Below are positions 32,860-44,050 of a stretch of DNA of 64,000 nucleotides, in pieces. Source of the stretch: Linanthus parryae (taxonomy: Eukaryota > Streptophyta > Magnoliopsida > Ericales > Polemoniaceae); contig JALGPY010000002.1 of assembly GCA_023055425.1 (NCBI GenBank), positions 121,532,088 through 121,596,087 of the forward strand. Reading direction: 5' to 3'. The notes beneath the pieces were generated by a model. The model saw only the letters and a program-made list of their open reading frames with translations, was not told the DNA's origin and did no database searches. The position numbers and the translations under genes were made by a program. Each line of letters starts with the position of its first letter. Position 1 is the first letter of the stretch.

Positions 32860-34345
32860 TGCAATAAAAGAAAAAGACAAAGCAAAGGAAGATCATAATT
32901 GTACGAGATCAAATAGAAAAAAATAACAATGTGGACTATGTTTTGCGCAAAACGAGCACATGAATCCATCAGACATGTGAAAGAATCAACCTTCAGAATA
33001 GATATTAAGTCACAGTTTAGTTATGAAGTCGAACAGAGTCTAGAACAAGTTTCGAAGGAAATTTTATTCAATTTCAAGTTTTGATTCAATATATATGTCA
33101 AACGAGCAGAAATAGCAATATTATGTAGCTAGTCAAGTCACAAAAGTAACATATAACAACACAGCATCCATAAACTCAAACTTTCATCAGGATTGATCTA
33201 AGTCAAAAAAAGATTGTACTTAAAAATAATTTGCGAAGTCTTGGTTCAGCAAAAATATATGGTCCATGACTATCATCAGTATATACCCAAAAAACAAAAT
33301 CACAAGCTCAGCCAAAATCTATGTTCCAAAACTTATTCATCCAAATCTCAAGAAACTGATTTTTGAAAGCGGCGGCAACCGAATTAACCACTCCCGGAAA
33401 TAGACGAAGAGGATAGCTATATTATGCCATGGACTAAGAACGACTATCATACTTATACAGACAACACGATCAAATAGACTTCAGCTAAATTTATTTGAAT
33501 AGAAGAAACCTAAGAAACCAGTCTTAGGCTTGAGTGACATTCTATAGCAAAGCAGCTCAGTGAGAGGGGAGAGTGATCTTCACTCATGAACATAAACTAT
33601 CGTAATAAACCTACAACACTCATAACAAAGATCAATTTTAATTGAAAACAACTACAGCATTTATTGCAAGAGCAAAAAGAGAAAGAAAACAGAAAATGAT
33701 GTCATTGTTGTAGTGTATCAATTTCGAGGTTCGTTCTTGTATGGGATCAAATAGTAAAAAAGGACATGTGAAAGATTCATCCCTCAGAATAGATATTATG
33801 CCTCAAGAATCGAGCAATATTCTTTTTCATTTCGTTTTTTTGATTCAATGTGTGTCAAACGAGCATAAATAGCAATATAATGTAGCTAAACAAGTCACAG
33901 AAGTAACATATCATACAAGACAATTGGAGATTACCAACACAACATCCATAAACTTAGACTTGCATCAGGATTGATCTTACTAAAAACGTAGGCAGCACTT
34001 GAAAAAAATTTACCACATAATTGGTACAGCAAAATTCTATTGTCGTGGACATATTAATCATTATATACCCCCAAAAAATATCTCAAGCTCAGCCAAAATC
34101 AATGTTCCGGGATTTATTCATCCAAATCTCAATAAACTGATTTTTGGAAGGGGCAGCAACTATGGGACTAACCATTTCCAGGGAAGACAAAGAGGATTGC
34201 TTCATTTCACCATAGACTAACAACGACCATTATATATCCAACTTAAGCAAATAGACTACAGCCAAAATTATCAAAAATAAAAAAACCCTAAGACACTAGT
34301 CCTATGGCAGAGTGACATTCTGGAGCAAAGCAGCAGAGTGAAAAT
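32860..34345. repeat. Diverged tandem duplication, two units of about 700-780 bp
   Basis: Unit 1 (about 32860-33640) and unit 2 (about 33660-34345) share long stretches in the same order: GATCAAATAG, GACATGTGAAAGA, TCAGAATAGATATTA, GTCAAACGAGCA, AATAGCAATAT-ATGTAGCTA, CATCAGGATTGATCT, AGCTCAGCCAAAATC, TTATTCATCCAAATCTCAA, GAGTGACATTCT-AGCAAAGCAGC. No coding frame is conserved between them. Origin unknown; it may be non-coding transposon sequence. Confidence 0.75.
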
Positions 34346-34409
34346 TAAAAAGGAGGTTACTGGACGTCCTTCGTTGATGAGCAGAGCAACATGAGATCGT
34401 CCGGAATTT

Positions 34410-34880
34410 TCTAATGGTCTGCGCCAAAGTTTAAAAAGCTGGACCGGTTATCAAACCCACGAGACACTGGTTTACGCTTGACCGGTAGTTCAATCGGTTA
34501 GACCGCACGTTTTTTCAAAATATATAACAATTTATCAAATTAAGTACATATATATTATAACTAATAATTAAGAGTTTGTATATTTTTTTTTATTTTCAAT
34601 TTCATATAAAACATGTTGTAGTCAAGAGGTTTAGATCACATAGTGGTGGTGGTGTGGTCGTGGGTTCAATTCTTTGCCCTACAATTATTTTTCATAATTT
34701 CAAGCTAAAATGAACCGATTAGGTCAAGCGGGTTCACTGGTTCAAGCAAGAACTGGTCGATTTGACTAGTTCTTGGCCGATTCTTGCATATGCTGTCCAA
34801 TTAGCAAACCGGACCGGTCAAGGTTTCATTCACCGGTTCAACCGATCGAACCGTTCGGTCCGCCCTGGTTTTTAAATTTA
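34410..34880. mobile_element. GGACCGG-rich inverted-repeat element (probable MITE)
   Basis: The left end (TTTAAAAAGCTGGACCGG, near 34431) is mirrored by the right end (CGGTCCGCCCTGGTTTTTAAATTTA, about 34857-34880), with more CCGGTT/AACCGG motifs inside each end. A tRNA-like A/B-box pair is centred on 34630-34670 (B box GGGTTCAATTC). No clear target duplication, so exact ends and superfamily remain open. Confidence 0.45.
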
Positions 34881-35247
34881 TGCTCTATGGGTTTGTATCA
34901 CTAGAGAGAGATCACACCACTTGAATTCCTGGATGGTTTGGAGCAATTGAGCCCATCCCCTTTTATACAAGGTCTTTCCTCATGGAAGGATCTAGAGATC
35001 TTCTAATCTGACGGTTAAGACCAAGTGACCTAGAACCTTCATATCCCTCATGGCCTAAGATATTTACAAGTGAACATTCTACCTACACATCCATGAAGCT
35101 ACTATGTACAAGAACACTCTATAAAAGGGGCAATTTAAGTGGGCTAGGGGTTGGACACATCATAGTCCCAAAGTAGCTAAAGTGTCATGGAGAAGCCCAA
35201 AGGCATAAACCTTGAAATAACTCAAGTAAATATATGTGGCCCATACA
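34881..35247 (-). repeat. 3' LTR of a chromovirus, 367 bp
   Basis: In minus orientation it starts TGTATGGGCCACATA after the polypurine-type tract AGGTAGGGGAGAA (35248-35260) and ends ...CCCATAGAGCA at 34881. A TATA-like TTTTATAGAG lies on the minus strand near 35125. It directly follows the integrase/chromodomain stop, as expected of a chromovirus. Confidence 0.75.
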
Positions 35248-35258
35248 TTCTCCCCTAC

Positions 35259-35665
35259 CTAATGATGTGACATCCTCGTAGCGTCGTTGGCTCTGAATCG
35301 TTCGATATTTTCCTTGAATTGCCACAATAACTCATCACTATCCCACGTTCCTTCTTCTATGGGCATGCCCTTCCACTTAACGAAGTACTTCTTGTGCTTC
35401 AGCACTGCCTTGCGACTAAAAGTACGCTCCTTCAAGATCTCCTCCACTTCATATTCAAAACAAATGGCTATCATTGGTGTTGCTCGCATCGACTCCCCGC
35501 ACTCCGGGTCTTCCTTTTCCTCATGGTATAGCTTTAGCTGGCTCACATGGAAGACTGGATGTATCTTGAAATTTGGATGCAACTCCACCCGATATGAAGC
35601 CTTGCCTAGTTTGGCCAACACCCGAAAAGGTCCCTCGTACTTCCTTAGAAGCCCCTTATGTAACG
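35259..35665 (-). pseudogene. Chromovirus integrase C-terminus with chromodomain
   Basis: The frame opens with KGLLRKYEGPFRVLAKLG (the GPY/F region), then HPVFHVSQLKLYHEE and a chromodomain: VEEILKER, YFVKWKGMPIEEGTW, FKENIERF. Chromodomains steer integration of this Ty3/gypsy branch to marked chromatin. The aromatic and Trp positions of the domain are present. The match ends sharply near 35665, so everything upstream in pol has been lost by deletion. The remaining frame has no stop until its natural end at 35259. Confidence 0.9.
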
Positions 35666-36495
35666 GTTGGATATGCTTGAATTGTTACCATTAAATTTTT
35701 TAGGAATCTCTCGTACCAAATTATCGAACAAATTATTGACAAATAATTATGTGTCACATAAAAATATCCATGTAACATGCTGAAATTAAATTAGCTTAGA
35801 AACATGGAATAAGTTAATTCTTACAGTTTAGAGTCTAAAGCATAAAAAACATTAGAATGTTGGTACTTTGTATTTGTGTGTAGCTAGTTGGCTGGATATT
35901 ATATATTAAGCAGTTTTGCATTGAATTTACAAAGTTTCAAATGGTGCAGTGGTAACATGCCTAATGGTTTGAACCTTGAATGTTCGAACCACATTTTGCA
36001 ATTTTGTTCATTACAGCGAAGTTTTTTAAAATTGAAATAGGGGCCCATGTGAAATTGTACCAGAATGCCAAAATTTACATAAAATACCCATAAGTTACCG
36101 AAATATCGTAATTTGACCTCAACTGCTGCAAACGCATTACTGATCCGTTTCCTTATCGGAACGTATGGTATTTCAAACTATGGTTGATATAGGTGAAAAC
36201 CTGAGCGTTCATCGAATTGGTGTGGCACTGATAAACCGTGCGTCTTTTTAATCATAGATAGTTATATATTATATAATATAAATATGTACAAAATATAATT
36301 AATTTATGAACGGCATGCCATCTAATAATTCAAAACTAACACAAGGTGATGACATAAACACAACATTTTACAATATAAAGTATTTATATACACACACACA
36401 CACAAGAATAAGAAAAAAGGTAATAAAAAAAGAACAAGAAAAAAAATAAGAAGATTATAAATTTAATTTGTCACAACCTCCCAACCCTTTCCATA
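35666..36495. other. AT-rich spacer
   Basis: No gene found. It contains the SINE-like head at 35941 and a short CA repeat at about 36393-36404. Confidence 0.5.
35941..35994 (+). repeat. tRNA-like (SINE head) sequence
   Basis: GGTGCAGTGGTAACATGCC resembles a pol III A box and TGTTCGAACC (35981-35990) a B box, about 35 bp apart. There is no acceptor stem, so it is not a working tRNA gene. Many plant SINEs start this way. Confidence 0.45.
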
Positions 36496-36503
36496 GAAAT
36501 TAT

Positions 36504-36923
36504 GGTAAAAGACACTTTCACCCCTTCTAGTTTCATTGAAGGACACTTTCACCCCATCTAGTTTCGAAAAAGGACAATTTCACCCCTTTAGTGTGCCAAA
36601 AAAAATTACACCCCATATTGCTACACCGTTTGGGATTGGGAGCCGTCAGTAAAAGGAATTTTTTGGACTTATTTACCTCATATTATGAAAATTCCAGCCA
36701 TTATTCAATGGTATATTAGAATTTTTGCATGATAAGGGGGTCGAATTGTTCTCTAAAATTACTTTCAGTAACGGACTCGATTCCCAGACTAAGGGCGTCA
36801 CAGTCAGAGACTGTAAATTACTTGAAGTTCGCCACACTAAATGGGTGAAAGTGTCATTTTCAAAAATAGAGGGGATGAAAGTGTCCTTTAATGAAATTAG
36901 GGGTTGAAAGTGTATTTTACCCC
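36504..36923. mobile_element. MULE-like MITE with about 95-bp terminal inverted repeats
   Basis: Left arm 36504-36600 (GGTAAAAGACACTTTCACCC...) and right arm 36830-36923 (...GAAAGTGTATTTTACCCC) are reverse complements with scattered mismatches. The flanks GAAATTAT at 36496-36503 and 36924-36931 are identical. Each arm contains three spaced copies of GACACTTTCACCCC. Long TIRs suggest Mutator-like origin, although the visible duplication is 8 bp and not 9. Confidence 0.8.
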
Positions 36924-36931
36924 GAAATTAT

Positions 36932-37603
36932 TGTGAGAAGTCAAAGAAAAACTGCAAGGTCCTAGTAATGCTTAAATTGTGGTGGTAGATAAGTACCATT
37001 ATCTGCCCATTATCCTTTTTCTAAACTCTTCCTTATCTGCATCTCTCTTTCTCCAATCCCCTCCCCAACGCCAACGCACTTCTCTTTCTCTTCTACCTCT
37101 CTTCAATGTCTTTCTACTTCTCTTTTTCTTACTGCAACATCTTCGGCTTTCTCCATGCAATTTATCTAATTTCTGTAAAATCTTCTCTAGATGGGTTATT
37201 CTCTCTCATCGAGAAGATAGCCCCAACTTCAAATACGTTGATAAGGCCATATCCAATAGATCATGCAAATCAACATCTTATGCAAAATATAACGGAGTTT
37301 GTAAAAAATAGACTCCAACTAAGCATGAAAATTGGGAGGCAAAATACAAAACATGCAAAAGCCTCGCCAACCTAGCGAGGGAAATTGTTTCTGCAAAAAT
37401 TTTAGGCATGTTTCCTATTTTTTCTCACTCTTGTCTCCTACATTTTCTACATGCTGATAACTATTTTTCTATAATTTCTCTTTCTCTCTCATCCAAAATT
37501 CATTAGTTGCACGTGTTTTGAGTGAATATTAAATCAAATTTTATATTTTAAATAAATTTTACATGACACTGTTGAGTAAGACGGCTATTGCAAAATGCAA
37601 AAC
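36932..37603. other. Spacer without recognised features
   Basis: CT-rich around 37010-37110 with overlapping ORFs of up to 110 codons that show no family motifs. I call no gene. Confidence 0.5.
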
Positions 37604-38803
37604 TGTCACGACCCGACTATTTCCCTTTACGTTGATTAATAATTCATTAGAGTAAAACACGTCACTTTTCGGCCGCGACGGAAATACGAATCATGACGCT
37701 TCTTGATAACAAATAGCGGAAGCTACGAAATAGACAACTCTTTTCGATTTAAATAAAAACGGCATTTTTCATATTCAATTCAACAATAATCTTTTACATA
37801 TATCAAAAGTATGAATCTTAACAAATATTATCATTAATTCAGAAACACTATAATCTGAGCACGTCTATAGTCTTCGATCAATCCGGTCCGGTACCTGTAA
37901 TTATTTTAGGGTGAGCGAAAAACCCAGTAGGTACCGCCTAACCACTGGCGTAGAAATATAATAATCAACTAAACTGTAACAGATTATTATAAAATAGCAT
38001 AGAGTACGAATCACACAATTATCATGTTTGAGATGTCACTCGAATAACATGAAACAACTAAACAATTAATTCAATAGGATATATAATCATGTATAGAATC
38101 ACAGTTTAAAAGAAAAATATATTTTCTCTACCTCAATAATAGCTTCAGGATAACAGCTTGGAAATGATACGACTAGCTCAAATCTTTTATCTCGGAATAT
38201 TCCCACTATCTCTCTATCTCACTTATCAGTGTTTGAATTGAATCTGGAATGAGAAATAACAAAATCACTGGACCCTATTTATAGAACTAAGCGACCAATC
38301 AGATTGCAGTGAGTCACGGGACACGTGTCATGCAAGCAACGAAAGTTGTGTCACAACCGACACATGTCGCATATGTGTCACACATGGATAGGGATGGACT
38401 CAGGGTATGACACACTACCCCCCTACGTATTGTGCATGCAAGGACAATCACAGATGTTGTGACACGTGTCCCTCTGCATGTCACACATTTATTTGACCAA
38501 ATCTGAATGATTATCCTCAGCCACCGCGTCAAATAAACATGTAATTTAGTCACGTAAAGCTTATAACAAGCACATATCACGAGATGCATACATATGTACT
38601 TAATTAGCACTTAAGCTACTAATTATTCCTAAATATTTTTATCCTTAATTTAGCAATTAAACATGAAATTAAGAATTCTTGTATATTTCTGGACGAGCTT
38701 AACTATCACAGTTTCACAATTATGGATACATCTATCGAAATATTAAATACTTAAACATGAAGTTAAGTAAAGTAATATAATCTTAAGAAACACGGTCATT
38801 ACA
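37604..38803 (-). repeat. 3' LTR of compact LTR element, 1200 bp
   Basis: Contains a minus-strand TATA box (CTATAAATAGGG, plus-strand 38275-38286). About 1218 bp in the partner copy; differences are spread throughout. Confidence 0.88.
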
Positions 38804-39150
38804 TTCTTCCGTCCTTATAAAAATTTCGTCCTCGAAATTAAACTTTTAATAAACATGGGTTTCCATTTTAAAAAATCATTTTTATGGTGAAATAAACGAT
38901 CACATCACTTTAACATAGCCAGACAGCGTGTCTACACAACTCCCCTTGCGCTCCGGCATACCTCGCTTGGATCAAGTTAGCTAAGACCGAGTCTCGTGCG
39001 TAGGTGACGAGCGATGCACTTACCACACTCTACCCCAAAACGTATCCGGCATACCTCGCTTGGATCAAGTTAGCCAAGACCGAGTCCCGGGCATAAATGT
39101 CGGGTAAGGTGGATTTAACACGCCGGGTCGGCTCACACTCTGATACCAAA
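38804..39150 (-). repeat. Interior of compact LTR element with duplicated block
   Basis: The block CCGGCATACCTCGCTTGGAT plus CAAGTTAGCYAAGACCGAGT occurs twice (about 38956-38995 and 39049-39088). No reading frame of note is present. The block might serve packaging or dimerisation, which is only a guess. Confidence 0.7.
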
Positions 39151-40368
39151 TGTCACGACCCGACTTTTTCCCTTTACGTTGATTAATAATTCATCAGAGT
39201 AAAATGCGTCATTTTTCGGCCGCGACGGAAATACAAACCGTATCGCTTTTCAATAACAAATAGTCGAAGCTGAAAAATAGACAACTCTTTTCGATTCAAA
39301 TAAAAATGTCATTTTCGTATTGAATTCAACAATAATCTTTTACATATATCAAAAGCATAATTGTTAACGAATATTACAATAATTCATAAACATTATAATC
39401 TAAGCACGTCTATTGTCTTTGATCAATCCGGTCTGGTACCTGTAATAATTTTATGGTGAGAAAAAAATCCAGTAGGTACCGCCTAACTACTGGCGTAGAA
39501 ATATAATAATCAACTGAAATGTAACAGGTTATCAAACAATAGCATAGAGTACGAATCACACAATTATCATGCTTGAGATGTCATTCGAATAACCTGCAAC
39601 AACTAAACAATTAATTCGATAGAATATGTAATCATGTATAGACCATAATCACAGTTTAAAATAAAACTATATTTCCCCTATCTCAATAATAGCTACAGGA
39701 TCACAGCTTGGAACTGATACGACTAGCTCCAAATCTTTTATCTCGGAATATTTCCACTATCTGTCTATCTCACTTATCAGTGTTTGAATTGAATCTTCAA
39801 TGAGAAATAACTAAATACGTGGACCATATTTATAGAACTAAGCGACCAATCAGAACGCAGTGAGTCACATGACACGTGTCGTGCAAGCAACGAAAGATGT
39901 GCCACACGCCGACACATGTCGTATGTGTGTCACACATGGATAGGGAAGGACTCAGGGCTTAACACACGACCGCCTCCCTATGTGTCGTGCATGCAGGGAC
40001 AGTCACAGATGTTGTGACACGTGTCCCTCAGCATGTCACATATTTATTTGACCAAATCTGGATGATTATCCTCAACCACCGCGTCAAATAAACAAGTAAT
40101 ATAGTCACGTCAAGCATATAACAAGCACATATCACGAGATGCATACATATGTACTTAATTAACTCTTAAGCTACTAATTATCACTAATTATTCCTAAATA
40201 TTTTTATCCTTAATTTAGCAATTAAAGACGATAATAAGAATTTTGGTATATTTCAGGATGAGCTTAACTATCATAGTCTAGCAGTTATGGATACATCTAT
40301 CGAAATATTAAATACTTAAACATGAAGTTAAGTTAAGTGATATAATCTTAAAAAATGCGGTCATTACA
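39151..40368 (-). repeat. 5' LTR of compact LTR element, 1218 bp
   Basis: Adjoins the primer-binding site. A TATA-like sequence (TCTATAAATATGG on the minus strand) lies near 39826-39838. Confidence 0.88.
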
Positions 40369-42590
40369 AAAAAACTGCTTTTAGGGTTTGATAATTTGTA
40401 ATTTGATACAGATGATGCAGGTGGTGATGATGATTTCATCCTCATCGTTCTTGTCTATCTTCAACTTTATCATCCTCATCTTATAACAAGAGGCGATGAA
40501 ATGAATTTGGAGTAGAAAAGAGTGATTATTTTGGAAATGGTGGTTGCGGTGAACACCAAGAACACATAACAAATCAGGAACATGAACACAAGAATAAGAA
40601 CACCAAGAACACAACATCAAGAAAACCCAATTTTTTTCCTCAAAAAAAACAAACAGGGGTAAGTTGGTCCAAAACAATTAGAAAAGTTGCTTTATGGGCG
40701 GAACTTAACAGAGGGGTGCAAAGCGTCCTCTGTTTTTTCCGTTACAAGGGTGAGTTATGGATTACCTATTTGTCAAGGAGCATTATGTCTTTTTGCCAAA
40801 AGTGGAGGGAGCAAAGTGTCTTTTACCCAAAAATAAATAATGTATTCACAATTGTTGAAAATTATATATTTACGGAAGCCAATGTTATCTTATTTGTTGA
40901 AAATTTAATAAATCTGATTTTTTATTCTGTTCAAATTATAATAATTAAATAATTAAAAAACATGGTTAAAGATTCATCAAATTTATTGAATCATAACGAT
41001 ACAAAGTATAATACAAAGAAAATACCGACACTTATTGTGCATAATTTTTTCCCTTGTGTATTCCAAACATGTTCAAGTAATCATCATGTTCATCTAAGTT
41101 GTATATATCATTAACTAACATAACCTTCTCTGTTTCTCATCCTCAGATTCGGATTCATCCAGATGAAGAAAACTAAACCCTCTCGCCAACAGAGACTGCT
41201 CATTTCAATGGAGATTGATCGGAAAGATGAAGCACGAACAAAGGAACCGTCGGAGTTTCTGATCATGGCCGCCCCAAGAAAAGATCTGGCAGTCTGGCGA
41301 ACAAACCGCGTTGATATTCATCTTAAAAATCCCAATTTTTGGTGGCTTCCACCTTCGGGTTCCGACAGCTTCGTCTTTCTCTCAATCTTCTCACTCGTTC
41401 TCTCTCTCTGAAGGTACGATGGACGGTCAAGTTTGAGAAAAAAATCGGCTGAGAAGGGTGATTGGGTAGAAGCTCCTTTAATTGGGTTTGATTCAACTGA
41501 GTGAACCATCGACTAGGGCGGTGTTAGAGTTCGATTTTCTAGGTTTTGTGATTGATTTGAGGAGATAGTTGTGATTATGTGAGGTGGCAAAGGCAATTGT
41601 AGGTGTTGGTCGTGGTTTTGATGAAGAAGACGAAATTGGTGGTGGTGGTCCGGCGATGGAATTGTTCTATTTTTGGTGGGATGGGCGTTCTGTGTGGGGT
41701 GTTTAAGGAGGAAGAGAGGAGTGAGAGGGTGTTGGGTTGATGAAGATATATTTTTTCCCAACAAAAAAATGTATTGGGTTGATGGAAAAAAAAAGATAGG
41801 GTGTTGAAAGGAGAGGATTGGCAAAAGTATCCTTTTATGTCGTCAGTTAGTTTCAACGGACTTTCACCCCAATTGTTAAATGCAAACAATAATAAACTAT
41901 AGGCGGTAATTAGATAGTTTCGAACGTGGAAGTGGGATATGGATTATTATAGTATACTGGAGGTGGGTAATCAGTCATTGACCCTATATTTTATGATCTT
42001 AAGTATCACAAGGTCATTGTCGCCACAATATCTGATTCTTGGAAAAGGGAATCATATGAATAAGAAACTGTAAACTAGAGTTGTTTTCAAGGAGCTTAAG
42101 GAAGATGTCCAAGTTGTTAGTTCTGAGATAACACAAACACGGGAAGTATAAATGTATGTTGTTTTGAATACACAAGAAACAAGGGATCTTTGTAGTTGTG
42201 GGATAGTTATATGACAACCTCACGGGTTGGTAAACTTAGGATAAGTAGAATCCCAGATAACACTCAATCCTAATACTATGAAGATACAATGAATGATGAA
42301 GATGTAGAGTCATGGCATTAGTCTGTTGCATCTGAGACAACAATCATGTATTCTAACTACCTTTGGGAGATTCTAGATTTGCAAGATGAGATAAAAAAAA
42401 TCATCGGTTGCAAATGGGCCTGCAAGAGAAAGAGAAGAGTGGAGAAAAGGTGAAAACCTTAAAAATCTAGGCTTGTTATACTGGTAGCTATATATAGGTC
42501 TACTCAGATTCTCGTTCATATTTGCTGCTCATTTCAGTAATGAGATATGGAATATGTATGTCAGGATATGTTTCCTCATTCGAATTCTTG
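40369..42590. other. Spacer, possibly with MULE-like remnants
   Basis: GGGTAAAAGACACTTTG on the minus strand near 40816-40832 resembles the TIR of the 36504 MITE, so part of 40640-40832 may be a related element with one end lost. ORFs at 41163-41411 (+, 82 aa) and 41513-41889 (-) show no family motifs. I call no gene. Confidence 0.4.
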
Positions 42591-42599
42591 ATGGATGCA

Positions 42600-43346
42600 T
42601 CTACATGAAGCGACCAAAAGAGTTAGTTATGTAAAATAAGGTGAGATACAAGGTTAAGATGTCAATTGACATGGGGATTAAGCTAGCATTCAGGTCTTAA
42701 AATATTTTTTTTGACGAGACAAATCAAATATTACAATTTTTATTCCTGTCTTAACTAATCTAGTGTGTATAAGAGATGCAACGAAAGTTGGTGATATTTA
42801 TTGTTCTCCATGTTGAGGATGGATCATTGGAAACAATGTTGGATATACATCATCGGCGAATGTGTGATTATCTAGGAAAAGTGATATACGGGATTTAGGT
42901 GAAACCATTCAGATTCTTGGTCTTGAGCTCACGCGAGATCGGGAGAATAGAATGATGGTTGTTTCTAAAGTCACATACATCTTAAGTTATTTAATGTTTC
43001 AAATATGGAAAGACTACAAGAGAACGTCTTTGCTCATAGCGCGTGGAGTTTCTCTGTCTGAGAATCAGTGTTTAGAACACATGATTAGATTGAGAGGGAA
43101 AAGGCAGTTCCTCGTGCTATAGCAGAGGGAGACAAGATAACTGTTTTGCTTTTAGTAAAGACAACATATAAGTCATTTACAAGGAAAGATCACTACTGGA
43201 CTCCGATAAAAGCATACTCAGGCATCTGAGAAAATTTAGAGTAGATATGCCGGTTTATCATGTACAAGTCTACACATGAATTCAAACTTCTAATTATGAA
43301 GGATTACTAGATTGTTAATTTATGGCTATGAGAATAAGTGGGAGAT
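42600..43346 (+). pseudogene. Decayed Ty1/copia RT remnant
   Basis: MKRPKELVM near 42606 and DLGETIQILGLELTRDRENR at 42892-42951 match the copia RT segment just after YVDD (ILGIKILRDR type). SLLIARGVSLSENQC follows. After that only unplaceable fragments remain, ending with the polypurine tract AAGTGGGAGA (43336-43345) before an LTR start. Many stops and frame changes show an old, dead copy. Confidence 0.7.
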
Positions 43347-43631
43347 TGTTGGGAATTGTTTCAGAAAGCCATATTAATGGTTTAATTAATAATTCTTAAT
43401 TGATTATTGTTCGCATCTTAATTTAGTGAACACGTGAGTATGCAGATGCTATTTATTATTTGCCATATAAATGTGCATTATAAAGTCCAATGTTCCATAC
43501 CTAAGACAATTGGACATGCAGACGAGTTCGCGCATGGGCGAGATTGATTGTCAGTTATTTATGGAATGTAAGTAAGGGTTCACAGTCTAGATGATTTTGG
43601 ACAAACCATCGCAAAGACTGTATTGTAACAT

Positions 43632-43952
43632 TGTAACACCCATAATTCTCGAGAGAGTTCTTAGTGCAATATCAAGACTTTGGGGGCGAATTTGTAAATA
43701 TTCTGTCACGGCTTTAATGTGGGCATTTTGGAGAGTTGGCGACATTTGGACGTCGTTAAGATGATTTTGAATCGCTAGAGATGTTCGGGGTGGTTGTGCA
43801 ATTCTTAGAAATTAAATAGAAGCTCTAATTCTAGTTTATACACTAAAGTTTGAAAAACTACACTTTCACCCCCCATGCATGAAGGCCACTTGTCAAAATC
43901 AACTTGACACCCACTAGATGAGGAGTCAACACCCCTCTTCACCAGCAATCTG

Positions 43953-44050
<98 letters not shown>

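Larger units (their letters stand above)
37604..40368 (-). mobile_element. Compact LTR element: 1.2-kb LTRs around a 347-bp interior
   Basis: Two direct repeats (37604-38803 and 39151-40368) have TG/CA ends: TGTCACGACCCG ... GGTCATTACA on the plus strand. The interior (38804-39150) ends with the complement of an initiator-Met primer site, TGGTATCAGAGTGTGAGC on the minus strand at 39131-39148. It begins with a purine tract on that strand (GGACGGAAGAA). The interior is too small to code for protein, so the element must rely on proteins from elsewhere, as TRIM and LARD elements do; yet its LTRs are far longer than TRIM LTRs. Flanks AAAAC/AAAAA are a possible worn target duplication. Confidence 0.9.

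Noticed and set aside
41163..41411. Small 82-codon gene
   Set aside because: No recognised domain, no conserved neighbours, and it sits in repeat-like sequence; left uncalled.
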